A stretch of DNA of 64,000 bases, from assembly GCA_016124675.1 (NCBI GenBank), contig WGNG01000009.1, positions 124,001 to 188,000 on the forward strand, read 5' to 3'. A program made the translations under genes and the position numbers. The DNA comes from Alphaproteobacteria bacterium. Lineage in GTDB: Bacteria; Pseudomonadota; Alphaproteobacteria; Caulobacterales; Maricaulaceae. Of the stretch, positions 25,616 through 35,212 are shown piece after piece. The notes beneath the pieces are model-generated. The model was not told where the DNA came from, searched no databases, and was given only the letters and a program-made list of their open reading frames with translations. Each line of letters starts with the position of its first letter. The first letter of the stretch is position 1.

Positions 25616-26482
25616 ATGCCCCGACTGCTTATTCTCGGCCGCAACGGCCAGCTTGCCCGCGCTCTGAGCGCTGCGCCCGGCCCCTTCGAGACGGTGCAGG
25701 CAGCCGGACGGGCCGAGGCCGATCTCGCCGAGCCGGGGGCGGTGGCGCGCCTGATCGAGGCGTGGCGTCCCGATGCAGTCATCAACGCAGCCGCCTGGAC
25801 CGCGGTGGATGACGCCGAAGCGCAGGAAGCGGGGGCGCGGGAGATCAATGCACGCGGGGCGGGCGAGGCCGCGCAGGCAGCCGGTGCAGCGGGGGCGCGC
25901 TTCATCCATGTCTCCACGGATTATGTGTTCGGCGGCGCGCCCGGCGCTCCGTTTGCGGAGGATGCAGCGCCAGCGCCGGTGAACGCCTATGGCCGCACCA
26001 AGCTCGACGGAGAGAGGGCGGTGCTGGAGGCCTGCCCCGGCGCCTGCGTGGTGCGCGCCGCGGGCGTGTTCAGCGGGGGCGGCGCTGATTTTCCCAGCGC
26101 CATGTGGCGCCTGGCCCACACCCGGCCAGAGATCGGCGTGGTGGATGACCAGCTGACCGGTCCCACCTGGGCCGGCGATCTGGCGGAGCGTCTGATCGCC
26201 CTGGCGCTGGCGCCGGACGCGTCGGGCCTGTTCCACTGCGCCAGCGGGCCGCAGCTGAGCTGGGCGCAGTTTGCCGCCGCCTGTTTCGATCTGGCGCGCG
26301 AGGCCGGCCTGCCGCATGCGCAGGTGCGGCCCATCACCAGCGCCGGGTACGTGCGCCCGGCGGCGCGGCCTGCGGATTCGCGCCTGGCCTCCACGCGCCT
26401 GGAAGCCGCGACCGGCCTGCCGGCGCCCGATTGGCGCACCGGGCTATCCAAAGCCCTCGACGCCTGGCGGCGGAGCCGGTAA
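25616..26482 (+). CDS. rfbD: dTDP-4-dehydrorhamnose reductase
   Basis: Final step of dTDP-L-rhamnose synthesis, an NAD(P)H-dependent reduction. The 288-residue extended SDR protein has LILGRNGQLARAL, the DAVINAAAWTAVDDAE segment, FIHVSTDYVFGG with the catalytic region, and NAYGRTKLDGE with the YxxxK pair. The C-terminal part is typical of RmlD (QLTGPTWAGDLAE). It stands in the nucleotide-sugar region with rfbC, consistent with rhamnose in the surface polysaccharide. Confidence 0.95.
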   Translation: MPRLLILGRNGQLARALSAAPGPFETVQAAGRAEADLAEPGAVARLIEAWRPDAVINAAAWTAVDDAEAQEAGAREINARGAGEAAQAAGAAGARFIHVSTDYVFGGAPGAPFAEDAAPAPVNAYGRTKLDGERAVLEACPGACVVRAAGVFSGGGADFPSAMWRLAHTRPEIGVVDDQLTGPTWAGDLAERLIALALAPDASGLFHCASGPQLSWAQFAAACFDLAREAGLPHAQVRPITSAGYVRPAARPADSRLASTRLEAATGLPAPDWRTGLSKALDAWRRSR

Positions 26483-26521
26483 ATCCGGGTCGCACTCCCC
26501 TGCCCGCATCGAAAGCGCGCC

Positions 26522-27241
26522 ATGACCCGTCTTGTCCTCATCCGCCACGGCCAGAGCGTCTGGAACAAGGAAAACCGGTTTACCGGCTGGGTCGATGTGG
26601 ACCTCACAGAGGCCGGCGAGGCCGAGGCCGCCCGCGCAGGCGAGCTGCTCAAGGCGCAAGGCTTCGCACCGTCCTACGCGTTCACCAGCGTGCTCAAGCG
26701 CGCCATCCGCACGCTGAATATCGCGCTGGAGGGCCTCGACCGGCTGTGGATCCCGGTGGAGAAGTCCTGGCGGCTCAATGAGCGCCATTACGGCGCCCTG
26801 GCGGGCATGAACAAGGCCGAGGTCGCGCAGGCGCATGGCGCGGAGCAGGTGAAGATCTGGCGGCGCTCCTATGACGTGCCGCCGCCGCCCCTGACGCTCG
26901 AAGATCCCCGGCATCCCCGGTTTGATCCGCGCTATGGGCAGGTCGATCCCGATTCCCTGCCAGCGGGCGAAAGCCTGAAGCTGACGCTTGAGCGCGTGGA
27001 GCCCTTTTTCAAGCAGATGATCGCGCCGCATCTGGAGGCTGGACAGGACGTGATCGTGTCTGCCCACGGCAACTCGCTGCGCGCACTGGTCAAGCTCTTG
27101 TTCGAGGTGTCGGACGACGCCATCGTCGAGATCGAGATTCCCACGGGCAATCCCCTGGTGATCGAGCTTGAGGGTCTGACGCCCGTCGCGGCGCGCTATC
27201 TTGACGAGGCAAGGGCGCAAGACCTTCCGCCCTGTCCGTGA
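26522..27241 (+). CDS. gpmA: 2,3-bisphosphoglycerate-dependent phosphoglycerate mutase
   Basis: Glycolytic interconversion of 3- and 2-phosphoglycerate. The 239-residue protein has the phosphohistidine motif [45 protein letters not shown], a GESL stretch and the second histidine in [11 protein letters not shown], which distinguish GpmA from other histidine phosphatases. Its stop overlaps the GTG start of the ribD-like gene (GTGA). Confidence 0.96.
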   Translation: MTRLVLIRHGQSVWNKENRFTGWVDVDLTEAGEAEAARAGELLKAQGFAPSYAFTSVLKRAIRTLNIALEGLDRLWIPVEKSWRLNERHYGALAGMNKAEVAQAHGAEQVKIWRRSYDVPPPPLTLEDPRHPRFDPRYGQVDPDSLPAGESLKLTLERVEPFFKQMIAPHLEAGQDVIVSAHGNSLRALVKLLFEVSDDAIVEIEIPTGNPLVIELEGLTPVAARYLDEARAQDLPPCP

Positions 27242-27864
27242 GCGGGGCGCCGACACCGGCTGCGCGCCCGGTCACGCCGGACGATCTGCGCTTCATGGAT
27301 ACGGCGCTGGCGCTCGCCTTCGCGCAACTGGGACAAACGGCGCCGAACCCGGCGGTCGGCTGCGTCATCGTTCAGGGCCGGCGCGTGATCGCCGCGGCGG
27401 CGACGGCGGCGGGCGGGCGGCCCCATGCCGAGACGCAGGCGCTCGACATCGCCGGCCCCCTCGCCCGGGGCGCTTCGGTGTATGTGACGCTGGAGCCCTG
27501 CGCCCATCACGGGCGCACGCCGCCCTGCGCGCAGGCGTTGATCGCGGCGCAGGTGGGCGAGGTGATCATCGCCTGCGGCGATCCGGACCCACGGGTGCAG
27601 GGGCGCGGCGCGGAGCTTTTGCGCGAGGCTGGCGTCCAGGTGGCGGACGGGGTGCGCGCCGCCGAGGCCCAGGCGCTCAACGCAGGCTTCTTCACACGGC
27701 TGGCGACCGGGCGCCCGCTCGTGGCGCAGGACGGGCGTGCGGCGCTGTTCGACGCCGATCTGGAGATCGGTCCGGACGAGAGCTTCCAGGAGGCGCTCGA
27801 CCGGCTGGGACGCGCCGGAATCACCCGCGTGCGCGTGCCGCCAGCACGCGCAACGGCGCGTTAA
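27238..27864 (+). CDS. RibD-like deaminase lacking the reductase domain
   Basis: The first 145 residues are a complete pyrimidine deaminase domain of the riboflavin pathway: [10 protein letters not shown], the zinc motif PHAETQAL and [18 protein letters not shown], and [21 protein letters not shown] normal RibD has a further reductase domain of about 210 residues. Here only about 50 residues remain, and the last part ([19 protein letters not shown]) resembles the end region of a reductase domain, suggesting internal deletion. The start is GTG, coupled to gpmA. It may be a free-standing deaminase, with reduction done by another protein, or a decaying copy. Zinc-site residues look intact. Confidence 0.82.
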   Translation: MSGAPTPAARPVTPDDLRFMDTALALAFAQLGQTAPNPAVGCVIVQGRRVIAAAATAAGGRPHAETQALDIAGPLARGASVYVTLEPCAHHGRTPPCAQALIAAQVGEVIIACGDPDPRVQGRGAELLREAGVQVADGVRAAEAQALNAGFFTRLATGRPLVAQDGRAALFDADLEIGPDESFQEALDRLGRAGITRVRVPPARATAR

Positions 27865-27924
27865 CGCTGATGGCGTTAGGGTTCTTGCTGGCCGCGCGCC
27901 GCGCTGGCGCTCCGGAATGTGGAC

Positions 27925-29220
27925 ATGACCAGTTCGCCGATACAGTACCGGACCCTGTCCCAGGCCCAGGCTGACGAGATATGCCGGCGCCATGATTTCC
28001 TGATGACCGGCCGGATGGGAGGCGCGCGGGCGAGCTTCTGCTACACGCTCCTCCCGGGCCTTGACCTGTCCGGACGCCATCTCGCCGATGCCGATTTCAC
28101 CGGAGCGATCCTGGAGGACGTGACTCTGGCGGGCGCCAACCTGACCCGCGCGGTGCTCTACGCGGCGGACCTGCGCCGGGCCAATCTGGCCGGCGCAGTG
28201 CTGCACCGGGCCGACATGCGCGGCGCCATCCTGCGCGGCGCGGACCTGACCGGGGCCGATCTGAGCCAGGCGGATTTGCGCGAAGGCGCGATCGCCCAGG
28301 CCGACAAGGAAAAGGGGCTCGCCATGGTGACCCATGAGATGCGCCCTGGCGAGGCGAGCATGGCGAATTTTGCGCGCGCCAACCTGTCCCAGACGCGCAT
28401 GAGCGGGGTGGTGGCCCAGTCTTCGGATTTCTCCGACGCCGTTCTGATCGGCGCCCGGCTGACGCGCGCCAATCTGCGCAATTGCCGCTTCCCCGGCGCC
28501 AATCTGGAAGGCGCGGACATGAGCGGCGCTGACCTGACCGACGCCGATCTGCGTGACACTGTGCTGATCGGCACGAAGATGGATCTCGCCCGCCTCAATG
28601 GCGCGAACATGAGCGGCGCGCTGCGCGATGCGCCGCCCGGCGAGGTCGCCGATCCCGGCGGCGAGACCGCCCGGGCGCTCGACCGGCATGCGCGCTGGTG
28701 CGAAACCGGCGGCGCGCAGGGCGCGCCGTCCACGTTTGACGGCAAGGATCTGCGCGGGCTGCACACGCTCGCCCGGCGAAATCTCACCGCCCTGCAGGCG
28801 CGCGGCGCCATTCTCTACGGGCTCGACATGGAAGGCGCCGAGTTGCAGGGCGCCAAGCTCGCCAATGCCGATCTGCGCATGACCTCGCTGCGCGGCGCCG
28901 ATCTGCGCGGCGCCGATCTCGCCGGCGCCAAGCTCAACAATGCAGACTTGCGCGAAGCGCGCATCGGCCCGCTCCTCCTGCCCAATGACCGGCTGCTGGC
29001 CGCCTCGCTCGCCGCCGCCGTGCTGCGCTACGCCGATCTCTCCGGTGCGGATTTGCGCCATGTCGACGCCAGCGGGGCTGATTTCTCCTTTGCGCGCATG
29101 CATGGGGCCGATATGCGCCGGGGACGGTTCGCCGGCGCCTGCTTTACCGGCGCGCGCGCGCCCGAAGCCATCGGGCAGGCGGCGGACCTGACCGGCGCGG
29201 TGGACCTGCCGGCAGGCTGA
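27925..29220 (+). CDS. Pentapeptide-repeat protein
   Basis: A 431-residue protein in which A(D/N)LxxA-type pentapeptides repeat in three blocks (about residues 45-120, 145-225 and 280-425), for example ADLRRANLAGA and GADLRGADLAGAKLNNADL. These fold as a right-handed square beta-helix. The N-terminal SSPIQYRTLSQAQADEICRRHDFL is outside the repeats. The ATG at 27925 has GGAA 7 nt upstream; a GTG two codons earlier is an alternative. There is no signal peptide. Some such proteins mimic DNA and protect gyrase, but nothing here shows that activity. Confidence 0.85.
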   Translation: MTSSPIQYRTLSQAQADEICRRHDFLMTGRMGGARASFCYTLLPGLDLSGRHLADADFTGAILEDVTLAGANLTRAVLYAADLRRANLAGAVLHRADMRGAILRGADLTGADLSQADLREGAIAQADKEKGLAMVTHEMRPGEASMANFARANLSQTRMSGVVAQSSDFSDAVLIGARLTRANLRNCRFPGANLEGADMSGADLTDADLRDTVLIGTKMDLARLNGANMSGALRDAPPGEVADPGGETARALDRHARWCETGGAQGAPSTFDGKDLRGLHTLARRNLTALQARGAILYGLDMEGAELQGAKLANADLRMTSLRGADLRGADLAGAKLNNADLREARIGPLLLPNDRLLAASLAAAVLRYADLSGADLRHVDASGADFSFARMHGADMRRGRFAGACFTGARAPEAIGQAADLTGAVDLPAG

Positions 29221-29304
29221 GTTGCCCAGCGGCCCGCGTCCGGATAAATACTCACTTTGAGCAAAAGCGCGGATGCGCTTTGTGCAGGCACGGAAAGGGC
29301 GGCC

Positions 29305-31377
29305 ATGGCGGCGTTCGACAATCTTTACCGGCGCCGCATGGTGCGGGTTGCGGCCTTTGCGCCGCGCGTGACGCTGGCCGAGCCGGAGGCCAACCGGGAT
29401 GCAATCCTCACCCTGGCGCGCGAGGCGCATGAGCGGCACGCGGCTCTGGCGCTGTTCCCCGAGCTGGCGCTGACCGGTTACTCGGTGGAGGATTTGCATC
29501 ATCAAAGTGCGCTGCTGGACGCCAGCGAGGCGGCGGCGGGCGATCTGATCGACGCCAGCGCCGGCCTGTTCCCGGTGATCGTGTTCGGCTGCGCGCTGCG
29601 CCAGCACGGCCAGATCTTCAACTGCGCCCTGTTCGTCCATCGCGGGCGGCTGCTGGGCGTGATCCCGAAAAGCTATCTGCCCACCTATCGCGAGTTTTAC
29701 GAAAAGCGCTGGTTCTCCGACGCTACCGGCGTGCTCTCGGCAACGATTAACGTCGCAGGCCACGCGGCGCCGTTCGGAACCGATCTGGTGTTCGAGGCGG
29801 ACGATGTGCCGGGTTTCGTGGCGGCGGCGGACATTTGCGAGGATTTCTGGGCGCCGGTTCCGCCGAGCACGGACGCGGCGCTGGCGGGCGCGAGCGTCAT
29901 CGTGAACCTGTCCGCGTCCAACGCGACCATCGGCAAGGCGCGCGAGCGCGCCGTGCTGATCGACGCCCATTCGCGGCGGATCTGCGCAGCCTATGCGTTC
30001 TGCGCCGCCGGCGCCGGAGAATCCACCAATGACCTGGCCTGGGACGGCCAACTTCTGGTCTACGAACTCGGCGCCTGTCTGGCGCAAGGCGAGCGCTTCC
30101 TGAACGACCACGCGCGCGTCTATGCCGATATCGACCTGGAGCGGATCGAACAGGAGCGGCTGCGCCTGTCCACCTTCCGCGACGCCGCCGCCCGCGCCGC
30201 GCCCCGGCTGAAGGCCTTGCGCCGGGTGCGTTTCACCCTGGCGCCCGAACAGGATGCGGCCGTCCCGCTGGAGCGCGCCATCGACCGCTTTCCCTTTGTG
30301 CCCGCCGATCCCGCGCGGCTCGATGAGGATTGCCATGAGGCCTGGAACATCCAGGTGCAGAGCCTCGCCCAGCGCCTGCGCGCCAGCGGCGTGCGCCGCG
30401 CGGTGATCGGCGTGTCCGGGGGCCTCGATTCCACGCAGGCCCTGATCATCACTTCGCGCGCCTTCGACCGGCTGGGCCGCGACCGGGCCGATATTCTGGC
30501 GGTGACACTGCCGGGCTTTGCGACCTCGGCGCAAAGCCATGACCGGGCGCGCGCCCTGATCGCGGGACTGGGCGTGACCCATCGCGAGATCGACATCCGC
30601 CCGGCGGCCGGTCTCATGCTCGCCGATCTTGGCCATCCCCATGCGCGCGGCGAGCCGGTCTATGACGTGACGTTCGAGAATGTTCAGGCAGGCCTGCGCA
30701 CCGATTATCTGTTCCGCCTCGCCAATCACGAGGGCGCCATGGTCATCGGGACCGGCGATCTGTCGGAGCTGGCGCTGGGCTGGTGCACCTATGGTGTCGG
30801 CGACCAGATGAGCCATTACAACGTCAATGCGGGCGTGGCCAAAACCCTGATCCAGCACCTGATCGGCTGGGCGGCGCGGCGCGGCGAGTTTGGCGCGGAT
30901 GTCGCCGCGACGCTGGACGCCATACTGGCGGCGGAGATCACGCCGGAACTGGTGCCGGCGGGGGAGGATGGCGTAGTGCAGTCCACCGAAGCGGCCATCG
31001 GGCCTTATGCGCTGCATGATTTCTTCCTGCACCATGCGCTGCGCTACGGGTTCGGGCCGGAGAAGATCGCGTTTCTGGCGCTGGCGGCCTGGGGCGACGA
31101 GGCGCGCGGCGGCTGGCCGCCGCATGTGGCGGGCGCCAAACGGCGCGCCTACACGATGGCGGAGATACTGCACTGGCTGGAGGTGTTTTCCCGGCGCTTC
31201 TATCAGACCGCCCAGTTCAAGCGCACCGCCATGCCCAACGGACCCAAGCTCACCTCGGCAGGGGCGCTGAGCCCGCGCGGGGACTGGCGCGCCCCGTCAG
31301 ACGCATCGGCCCGTGCCTGGCTGGACGCCATCGCCGCCCTGCGCGCCGAATTGGGGCTGTCACAGCGCCAGGCGTGA
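29305..31377 (+). CDS. nadE: Glutamine-dependent NAD(+) synthetase
   Basis: Makes NAD from deamido-NAD, ATP and glutamine. Of 690 residues, the N-terminal half is a nitrilase-type glutaminase with the Glu-Lys-Cys triad in LFPELALTGYS, IPKSYLP and AADICEDFW. The C-terminal half is the synthetase with the ATP PP-loop VIGVSGGLDSTQAL, TDYLFRLAN and GTGDLSELALGWCTYG. The start at 29305 follows AAAGGG and matches family length; upstream TTG codons are unlikely. A bidirectional terminator follows the stop. Confidence 0.95.
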   Translation: MAAFDNLYRRRMVRVAAFAPRVTLAEPEANRDAILTLAREAHERHAALALFPELALTGYSVEDLHHQSALLDASEAAAGDLIDASAGLFPVIVFGCALRQHGQIFNCALFVHRGRLLGVIPKSYLPTYREFYEKRWFSDATGVLSATINVAGHAAPFGTDLVFEADDVPGFVAAADICEDFWAPVPPSTDAALAGASVIVNLSASNATIGKARERAVLIDAHSRRICAAYAFCAAGAGESTNDLAWDGQLLVYELGACLAQGERFLNDHARVYADIDLERIEQERLRLSTFRDAAARAAPRLKALRRVRFTLAPEQDAAVPLERAIDRFPFVPADPARLDEDCHEAWNIQVQSLAQRLRASGVRRAVIGVSGGLDSTQALIITSRAFDRLGRDRADILAVTLPGFATSAQSHDRARALIAGLGVTHREIDIRPAAGLMLADLGHPHARGEPVYDVTFENVQAGLRTDYLFRLANHEGAMVIGTGDLSELALGWCTYGVGDQMSHYNVNAGVAKTLIQHLIGWAARRGEFGADVAATLDAILAAEITPELVPAGEDGVVQSTEAAIGPYALHDFFLHHALRYGFGPEKIAFLALAAWGDEARGGWPPHVAGAKRRAYTMAEILHWLEVFSRRFYQTAQFKRTAMPNGPKLTSAGALSPRGDWRAPSDASARAWLDAIAALRAELGLSQRQA

Positions 31378-31398
31378 TCAGCGCCGCAGGCCATGAAA

Positions 31399-31430
31399 AA
31401 GGCCCGGAGGCGAGCCTCCGGGCCTTGTCT
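31399..31430. terminator. Bidirectional intrinsic terminator between nadE and the bc1 operon
   Basis: A perfect 12-bp stem (31399-31410 with 31415-31426) and a CGAG loop, with an A-run on the left side and TTGTCTTGT on the right, stands between the convergent ends of nadE and the cytochrome c1 gene. Confidence 0.88.
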
Positions 31431-31453
31431 TGTCCGCCTGTGACCCCGGGGGA

Positions 31454-32275
31454 TCAGTGCTTCACCCGGCTCCAGACCTTGCGGTAGGATGCGTAGAGCA
31501 GCACGGCCAGGCCAAACAGATAGATCATGACCATCAGGCCCATGCGCTTTCGCGCTTCCATGTGCGGATTTGACGCCCACGCCAGGAAATGGGTGACGTC
31601 GGTCGCCATCTGCTCCGTCGTCGCCTCGGTGCCATCGGCATATTCCACCATGCCGTCCCACAGCTGGGGCGCCATCGCGATCACCATGCCGGGCATGTAG
31701 GGATTGTAATAGCTGCCCGCGCGGATATCGAGGTCGGCGGGCGGCTCCTCGTCATAGCCCATCAGGAGCGAGCGGATATAGTCCGCGCCGTAGTGGCGCG
31801 CGCGCACGATGATCGACAGATCAGGCGGATAGGCGCCGCCATTGGCCGCGCGCGCCTGGGCCTCGTTCGCGAACGGATAGGGGAACATGTCCGACGGACG
31901 GCCCGGACGTTCGATCGTCTCGCCGATATCGTCGATGTCGGAGATGAGATACTCCGCCGCGATGGCGGCGATGACCGGATTGTCGTTGGGATTGGCGTAG
32001 GACTGCTCGACGCCATCCACCATCACGGTTTCGAACGGACCGCCCTCCTGGCCAAGATGGCGGAAGGCGAGGTGCTTGAGGCCGTGACAGGCCGAACAGA
32101 CCTGCTGGTAGACCTGGAAGCCGCGCTGGACCGCCTGGCGGTCATACTCGCCGAAGGGGCCCTCGAAGGACCAGTCATACGGCTCGGGCGAGCGGTAATA
32201 CCCGGCGCCGATGGCGGGCGCAGCGACCATCACGGTCACGGCGGCGACGGCGAGGAGCTTGGACAGTTTGTTCAT
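31454..32275 (-). CDS. petC: Cytochrome c1, bc1 complex
   Basis: The heme c subunit of the ubiquinol-cytochrome c reductase in the inner membrane. The 273-residue precursor has a Sec signal peptide ending near APAIGA, the heme attachment motif VCSACHGLKH, the axial Met region in YMPGMVIAMAPQL, and a C-terminal anchor helix (MVMIYLFGLAVLLYASYRKVW). The ATG at 32275 is chosen since it starts the signal peptide; a longer frame exists upstream in the cytochrome b end. It is the third gene of the leftward petABC operon, 10 bp after cytochrome b. Confidence 0.95.
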   Translation of the reverse strand: MNKLSKLLAVAAVTVMVAAPAIGAGYYRSPEPYDWSFEGPFGEYDRQAVQRGFQVYQQVCSACHGLKHLAFRHLGQEGGPFETVMVDGVEQSYANPNDNPVIAAIAAEYLISDIDDIGETIERPGRPSDMFPYPFANEAQARAANGGAYPPDLSIIVRARHYGADYIRSLLMGYDEEPPADLDIRAGSYYNPYMPGMVIAMAPQLWDGMVEYADGTEATTEQMATDVTHFLAWASNPHMEARKRMGLMVMIYLFGLAVLLYASYRKVWSRVKH

Positions 32276-32285
32276 GGACAGGCTC

Positions 32286-33596
32286 CTATTCAGCCGGTTG
32301 CGCTGCGGGCACGGCGCCGGCGCCGGACCCGGATTTCGCCGGCTTGTCTCCGTACAACACCGATTCCTCAATGGAGGCTGGCCGTGGGGTCGGCTTCTCC
32401 ACGAAGCCCAGCACCGGCAGGATCACCAGGAAATAGGCGAAGTAGTAGATCGTCAGCACCCGGCCCAGCAGCAGGAAGTCCACCCCGATCGCGCCCAGCA
32501 CCGGCACCAGCGTGTCGGGCAGTTCGGCGCCGGCCCAGCCGAGGCCGAGGCACGAGACCACGAAGAAGCCGAAGAACCAGCGCGCCATGGGACGGTAGCG
32601 CATGGAGCGCACTTTCGAGGTGTCGAGCCAGGGCAGGACGAACAGCACGCCGATGGCGGCGAACATCAGGATAACCCCGCCGAGCTTGTCCGGCACCGCG
32701 CGCAGGATGGCGTAGAAGGGCAGCAGATACCATTCGGGCACGATCATCGCCGGCGTCACCAGCGGGTTGGCCTCGATATAGTTGTCAGCATGGCCCAGCA
32801 CGTCGGGCGCGTAGAACACAAAGCCCGCAAAGATCAGCAGGAAGACGACGATCGCGAAGCCGTCCTTCACCGTGTAGTACGGGTGGAAGGGCAGGGTGTC
32901 GGCCGAGGTCTTCACGCTGATGCCGGTGGGATTGTTGTTCCCCGGCACGTGCAGCGCCCAGATGTGCAGCACCACCACGCCCGCGATCAGGAACGGGATA
33001 AGGTAGTGAAGCGAGAAGAAGCGGTTGAGCGTCTCGTTGCCGACCGTGAACCCGCCCCACAGCCACTGGGTGACCGGCTCGCCGATCAGCGGCAGCGCGC
33101 CGAACAGGTTGGTGATCACCATGGCGCCCCAGAAGGACATCTGGCCCCAGGGCAGCACATAGCCGAGGAAGGCGGCCGCCATCATCAGGAGATAGATCAC
33201 CACGCCGAGGATCCACAGGATCTCGCGCGGCGCCTTGTACGATCCGTAGTACAGGCCGCGGAATATGTGCATGTACACGGCCAGGAAGAACATGGAGGCG
33301 CCCACCGCATGGATGGAACGGATGAGCCAGCCATAGTTCACATCGCGGTCAATGCGCTGCACGCTGGCGAAGGCGTAGTCGATATTGGGCACATAGTGCA
33401 TGGCCAGCACGATGCCGGTGATGATCTGCACCATGAGGCAGACCGACAGAATGCCGCCGAACGTGTACCAGTAGTTCAGATTGCGCGGGGTCGGGAAGTC
33501 CACGAAGGAATCCCAGCCCAGCCGCACGATCGGCAGGCGCGCGTCGAGCCAGCGCGTGAAGGGTGTTTTCGGTTCGTAAGTGCTGTTGCCGCTCAT
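32286..33596 (-). CDS. petB: Cytochrome b, bc1 complex
   Basis: The membrane core of complex III, 436 residues with eight predicted helices. Landmarks are [44 protein letters not shown] with heme-ligand histidines, [14 protein letters not shown] at the Qo site, the second histidine pair around SLHYLIPF and LHIWALH, and the PEWY motif in [14 protein letters not shown]. It lies between Rieske (12 bp upstream) and cytochrome c1. The C-terminal 30 residues are an Ala/Pro/Gly-rich cytosolic tail. Confidence 0.97.
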   Translation of the reverse strand: MSGNSTYEPKTPFTRWLDARLPIVRLGWDSFVDFPTPRNLNYWYTFGGILSVCLMVQIITGIVLAMHYVPNIDYAFASVQRIDRDVNYGWLIRSIHAVGASMFFLAVYMHIFRGLYYGSYKAPREILWILGVVIYLLMMAAAFLGYVLPWGQMSFWGAMVITNLFGALPLIGEPVTQWLWGGFTVGNETLNRFFSLHYLIPFLIAGVVVLHIWALHVPGNNNPTGISVKTSADTLPFHPYYTVKDGFAIVVFLLIFAGFVFYAPDVLGHADNYIEANPLVTPAMIVPEWYLLPFYAILRAVPDKLGGVILMFAAIGVLFVLPWLDTSKVRSMRYRPMARWFFGFFVVSCLGLGWAGAELPDTLVPVLGAIGVDFLLLGRVLTIYYFAYFLVILPVLGFVEKPTPRPASIEESVLYGDKPAKSGSGAGAVPAAQPAE

Positions 33597-33607
33597 CGTC
33601 TGCGCTC

Positions 33608-34219
33608 CTAGCCAAGCCGAAGGGTGGTGGCCGAGATGAAGGTCATCGGCGGAATGGGCAGGTTTTCCGGGGCCGGGCCGCGGCGGATGCGTCCCGACGT
33701 GTCGTAGTGCGAGCCATGGCAGGGGCAGAACCAGGCGCCGTAATCACCCGACCCTTGCGTCGGCACGCAGCCCAGATGGGTGCAGTTGGCGCTGGTGACC
33801 AGGAGGGCGGCGCGCAGCGTCTCGTCCACGCTCTGGCCTTCCGCGATGGCGGCGCTCATGGCCGACCGGTTTTCGTCCGTGGCCGGGGCGCTGTCTTCGA
33901 GATTGCGGTTGCGCGCCAGGCGGTCGGGCAGATTGCCCATATCCTCGTTGCGCGCCGCCGCCACTTCCGCCTCGGTGCGCAGGCGCACGAAGTGAGGCAT
34001 GGAGCGGAACATCACCGTGATTTCATCGCCCGGAGACAGCTGATCGACCGCGACATCGGTGGTGCCGAGCGCCAGCGTGTCGGCAGCCGGGTTCATCTGG
34101 TCGATGAACGGCCAGAGCACAGCCGCCCCGCCCAGGGCCGCCATGCCGGCGGCAGCGATATGGATGAAATCCCGGCGGGTTTCTCCGCCCTCGTCGGTAT
34201 GGGAATGATTGTCCGTCAC
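33608..34219 (-). CDS. petA: Rieske iron-sulfur subunit, bc1 complex
   Basis: Carries the 2Fe-2S cluster accepting electrons from ubiquinol. The 203-residue protein has a twin-arginine-type N-terminus (ETRRDFI and one hydrophobic helix) and the cluster motifs CTHLGC (Cys146, His148) and CPCHGSHYD. The start is GTG at 34219, giving a normal N-terminus. Between the membrane-proximal part and the first cluster motif is a longer and more polar stretch (about residues 100-142) than I expect for the family. First gene of the petABC operon. Confidence 0.95.
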   Translation of the reverse strand: MTDNHSHTDEGGETRRDFIHIAAAGMAALGGAAVLWPFIDQMNPAADTLALGTTDVAVDQLSPGDEITVMFRSMPHFVRLRTEAEVAAARNEDMGNLPDRLARNRNLEDSAPATDENRSAMSAAIAEGQSVDETLRAALLVTSANCTHLGCVPTQGSGDYGAWFCPCHGSHYDTSGRIRRGPAPENLPIPPMTFISATTLRLG

Positions 34220-34455
34220 GTGCCGACCTCATAATTCTTGCCGCCGCACGGCCCAGGCCCGGATGGACGAGGTGGAGGCGGCAGCCTGACAAGACCTATG
34301 CGAAGCGCTTGCGCAGGCCAGTGCGTCCTGCTGACGCACGGAAATTGCCATGGAGCACCCCGTCAGCAGGCGGGAGTAATCCGACCCCCCGCATTTTTCA
34401 ACCGGATTATCCGCTTTGCGACGTGATAGCGCAGACTGATACGGGCGGCGAACGG

Positions 34456-35004
34456 TCAGGGACAGAGCGGATACTCGGTTTCGGCATGATAGAGGTTCGG
34501 CCGGCCCGGCTTGGTGGGAGTGCTGGAATAGAGATGGAAGCGGTCCGCCAGCATGGGCGGGGAGCGGAACAGATTGAGGCGCTGCTCGAACCGCGCCAGG
34601 CGCACCGGATCGGTCCATGGCTTGAGGTAGGCGAGCGTGAGGTGCGGCGTGAACACGCGTCGCTCGGTCTGCACGCCCACGCGCCGCGCCGCCTGGACGC
34701 AGGCGCGCGCGAGCCCTGACAAGGCCGCGTTTTCCTCCACGCCCAGCCAGAGGGAGGTGGGCTCCGCCTTGCCGAAATGATTGACGCCCTTGAACACCAG
34801 ATCGAAGGGCGCGCAGCGTATGCGGGCGAGCGCGTCGTCCAGCTCGGCGATCACCGCCTCGTCCAGCTCGCCGAAGAAGGCGAGGGTGACATGGAAATTC
34901 TCCACGGGGCGCCACGCCGCGCCGGGCACGCCCTTCATCAGCGGGGCGATGCGCGCGGCGAGCAACGCATCTACAGGCAGGGCGGCGAACACGCGCAAGG
35001 TCAT
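34456..35004 (-). CDS. thpR: RNA 2',3'-cyclic phosphodiesterase
   Basis: A 2H-phosphoesterase of 182 residues that opens 2',3'-cyclic phosphates on RNA ends. Two HxT motifs, HVTLAFFGEL and HLTLAYLKPW, are in the positions typical of ThpR/LigT, and RVFAALP opens the fold. The start at 35004 (MTLRVFAAL) is most likely, with another ATG three codons upstream. It is monocistronic, between the bc1 operon and the Bax-inhibitor-like gene. Confidence 0.9.
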   Translation of the reverse strand: MTLRVFAALPVDALLAARIAPLMKGVPGAAWRPVENFHVTLAFFGELDEAVIAELDDALARIRCAPFDLVFKGVNHFGKAEPTSLWLGVEENAALSGLARACVQAARRVGVQTERRVFTPHLTLAYLKPWTDPVRLARFEQRLNLFRSPPMLADRFHLYSSTPTKPGRPNLYHAETEYPLCP

Positions 35005-35212
35005 GGCGCGCATCTTGGACGCGCGCGGCCCCCGGGCGTCAAGACCTGAGGGCTCCGCGCGGCGATCTGCGCATGCACACCGGTTTTGCTTGAACGCGGC
35101 GGCGTGAATCCTCATATATGGTTGCGAAATCCGGCACGGTCATACCGTCCGGGCGAAGTGACCTGCCGGTCCCGTACAAGGCCGCAGGGTTGCAGAACTC
35201 AGGAAGGAAAAT

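Noticed and set aside
27196-31173. A 1325-codon open frame on the minus strand
   Set aside because: It is antisense to ribD, the pentapeptide-repeat gene and nadE, whose motifs are unmistakable. Long antisense frames are expected in GC-rich coding DNA, and its sequence is Arg/His/Gly-rich without domains.
32211-33611. A 466-codon plus-strand frame over the bc1 operon
   Set aside because: Antisense to cytochrome b and rich in His, Gln and Asp; a shadow of the real genes.
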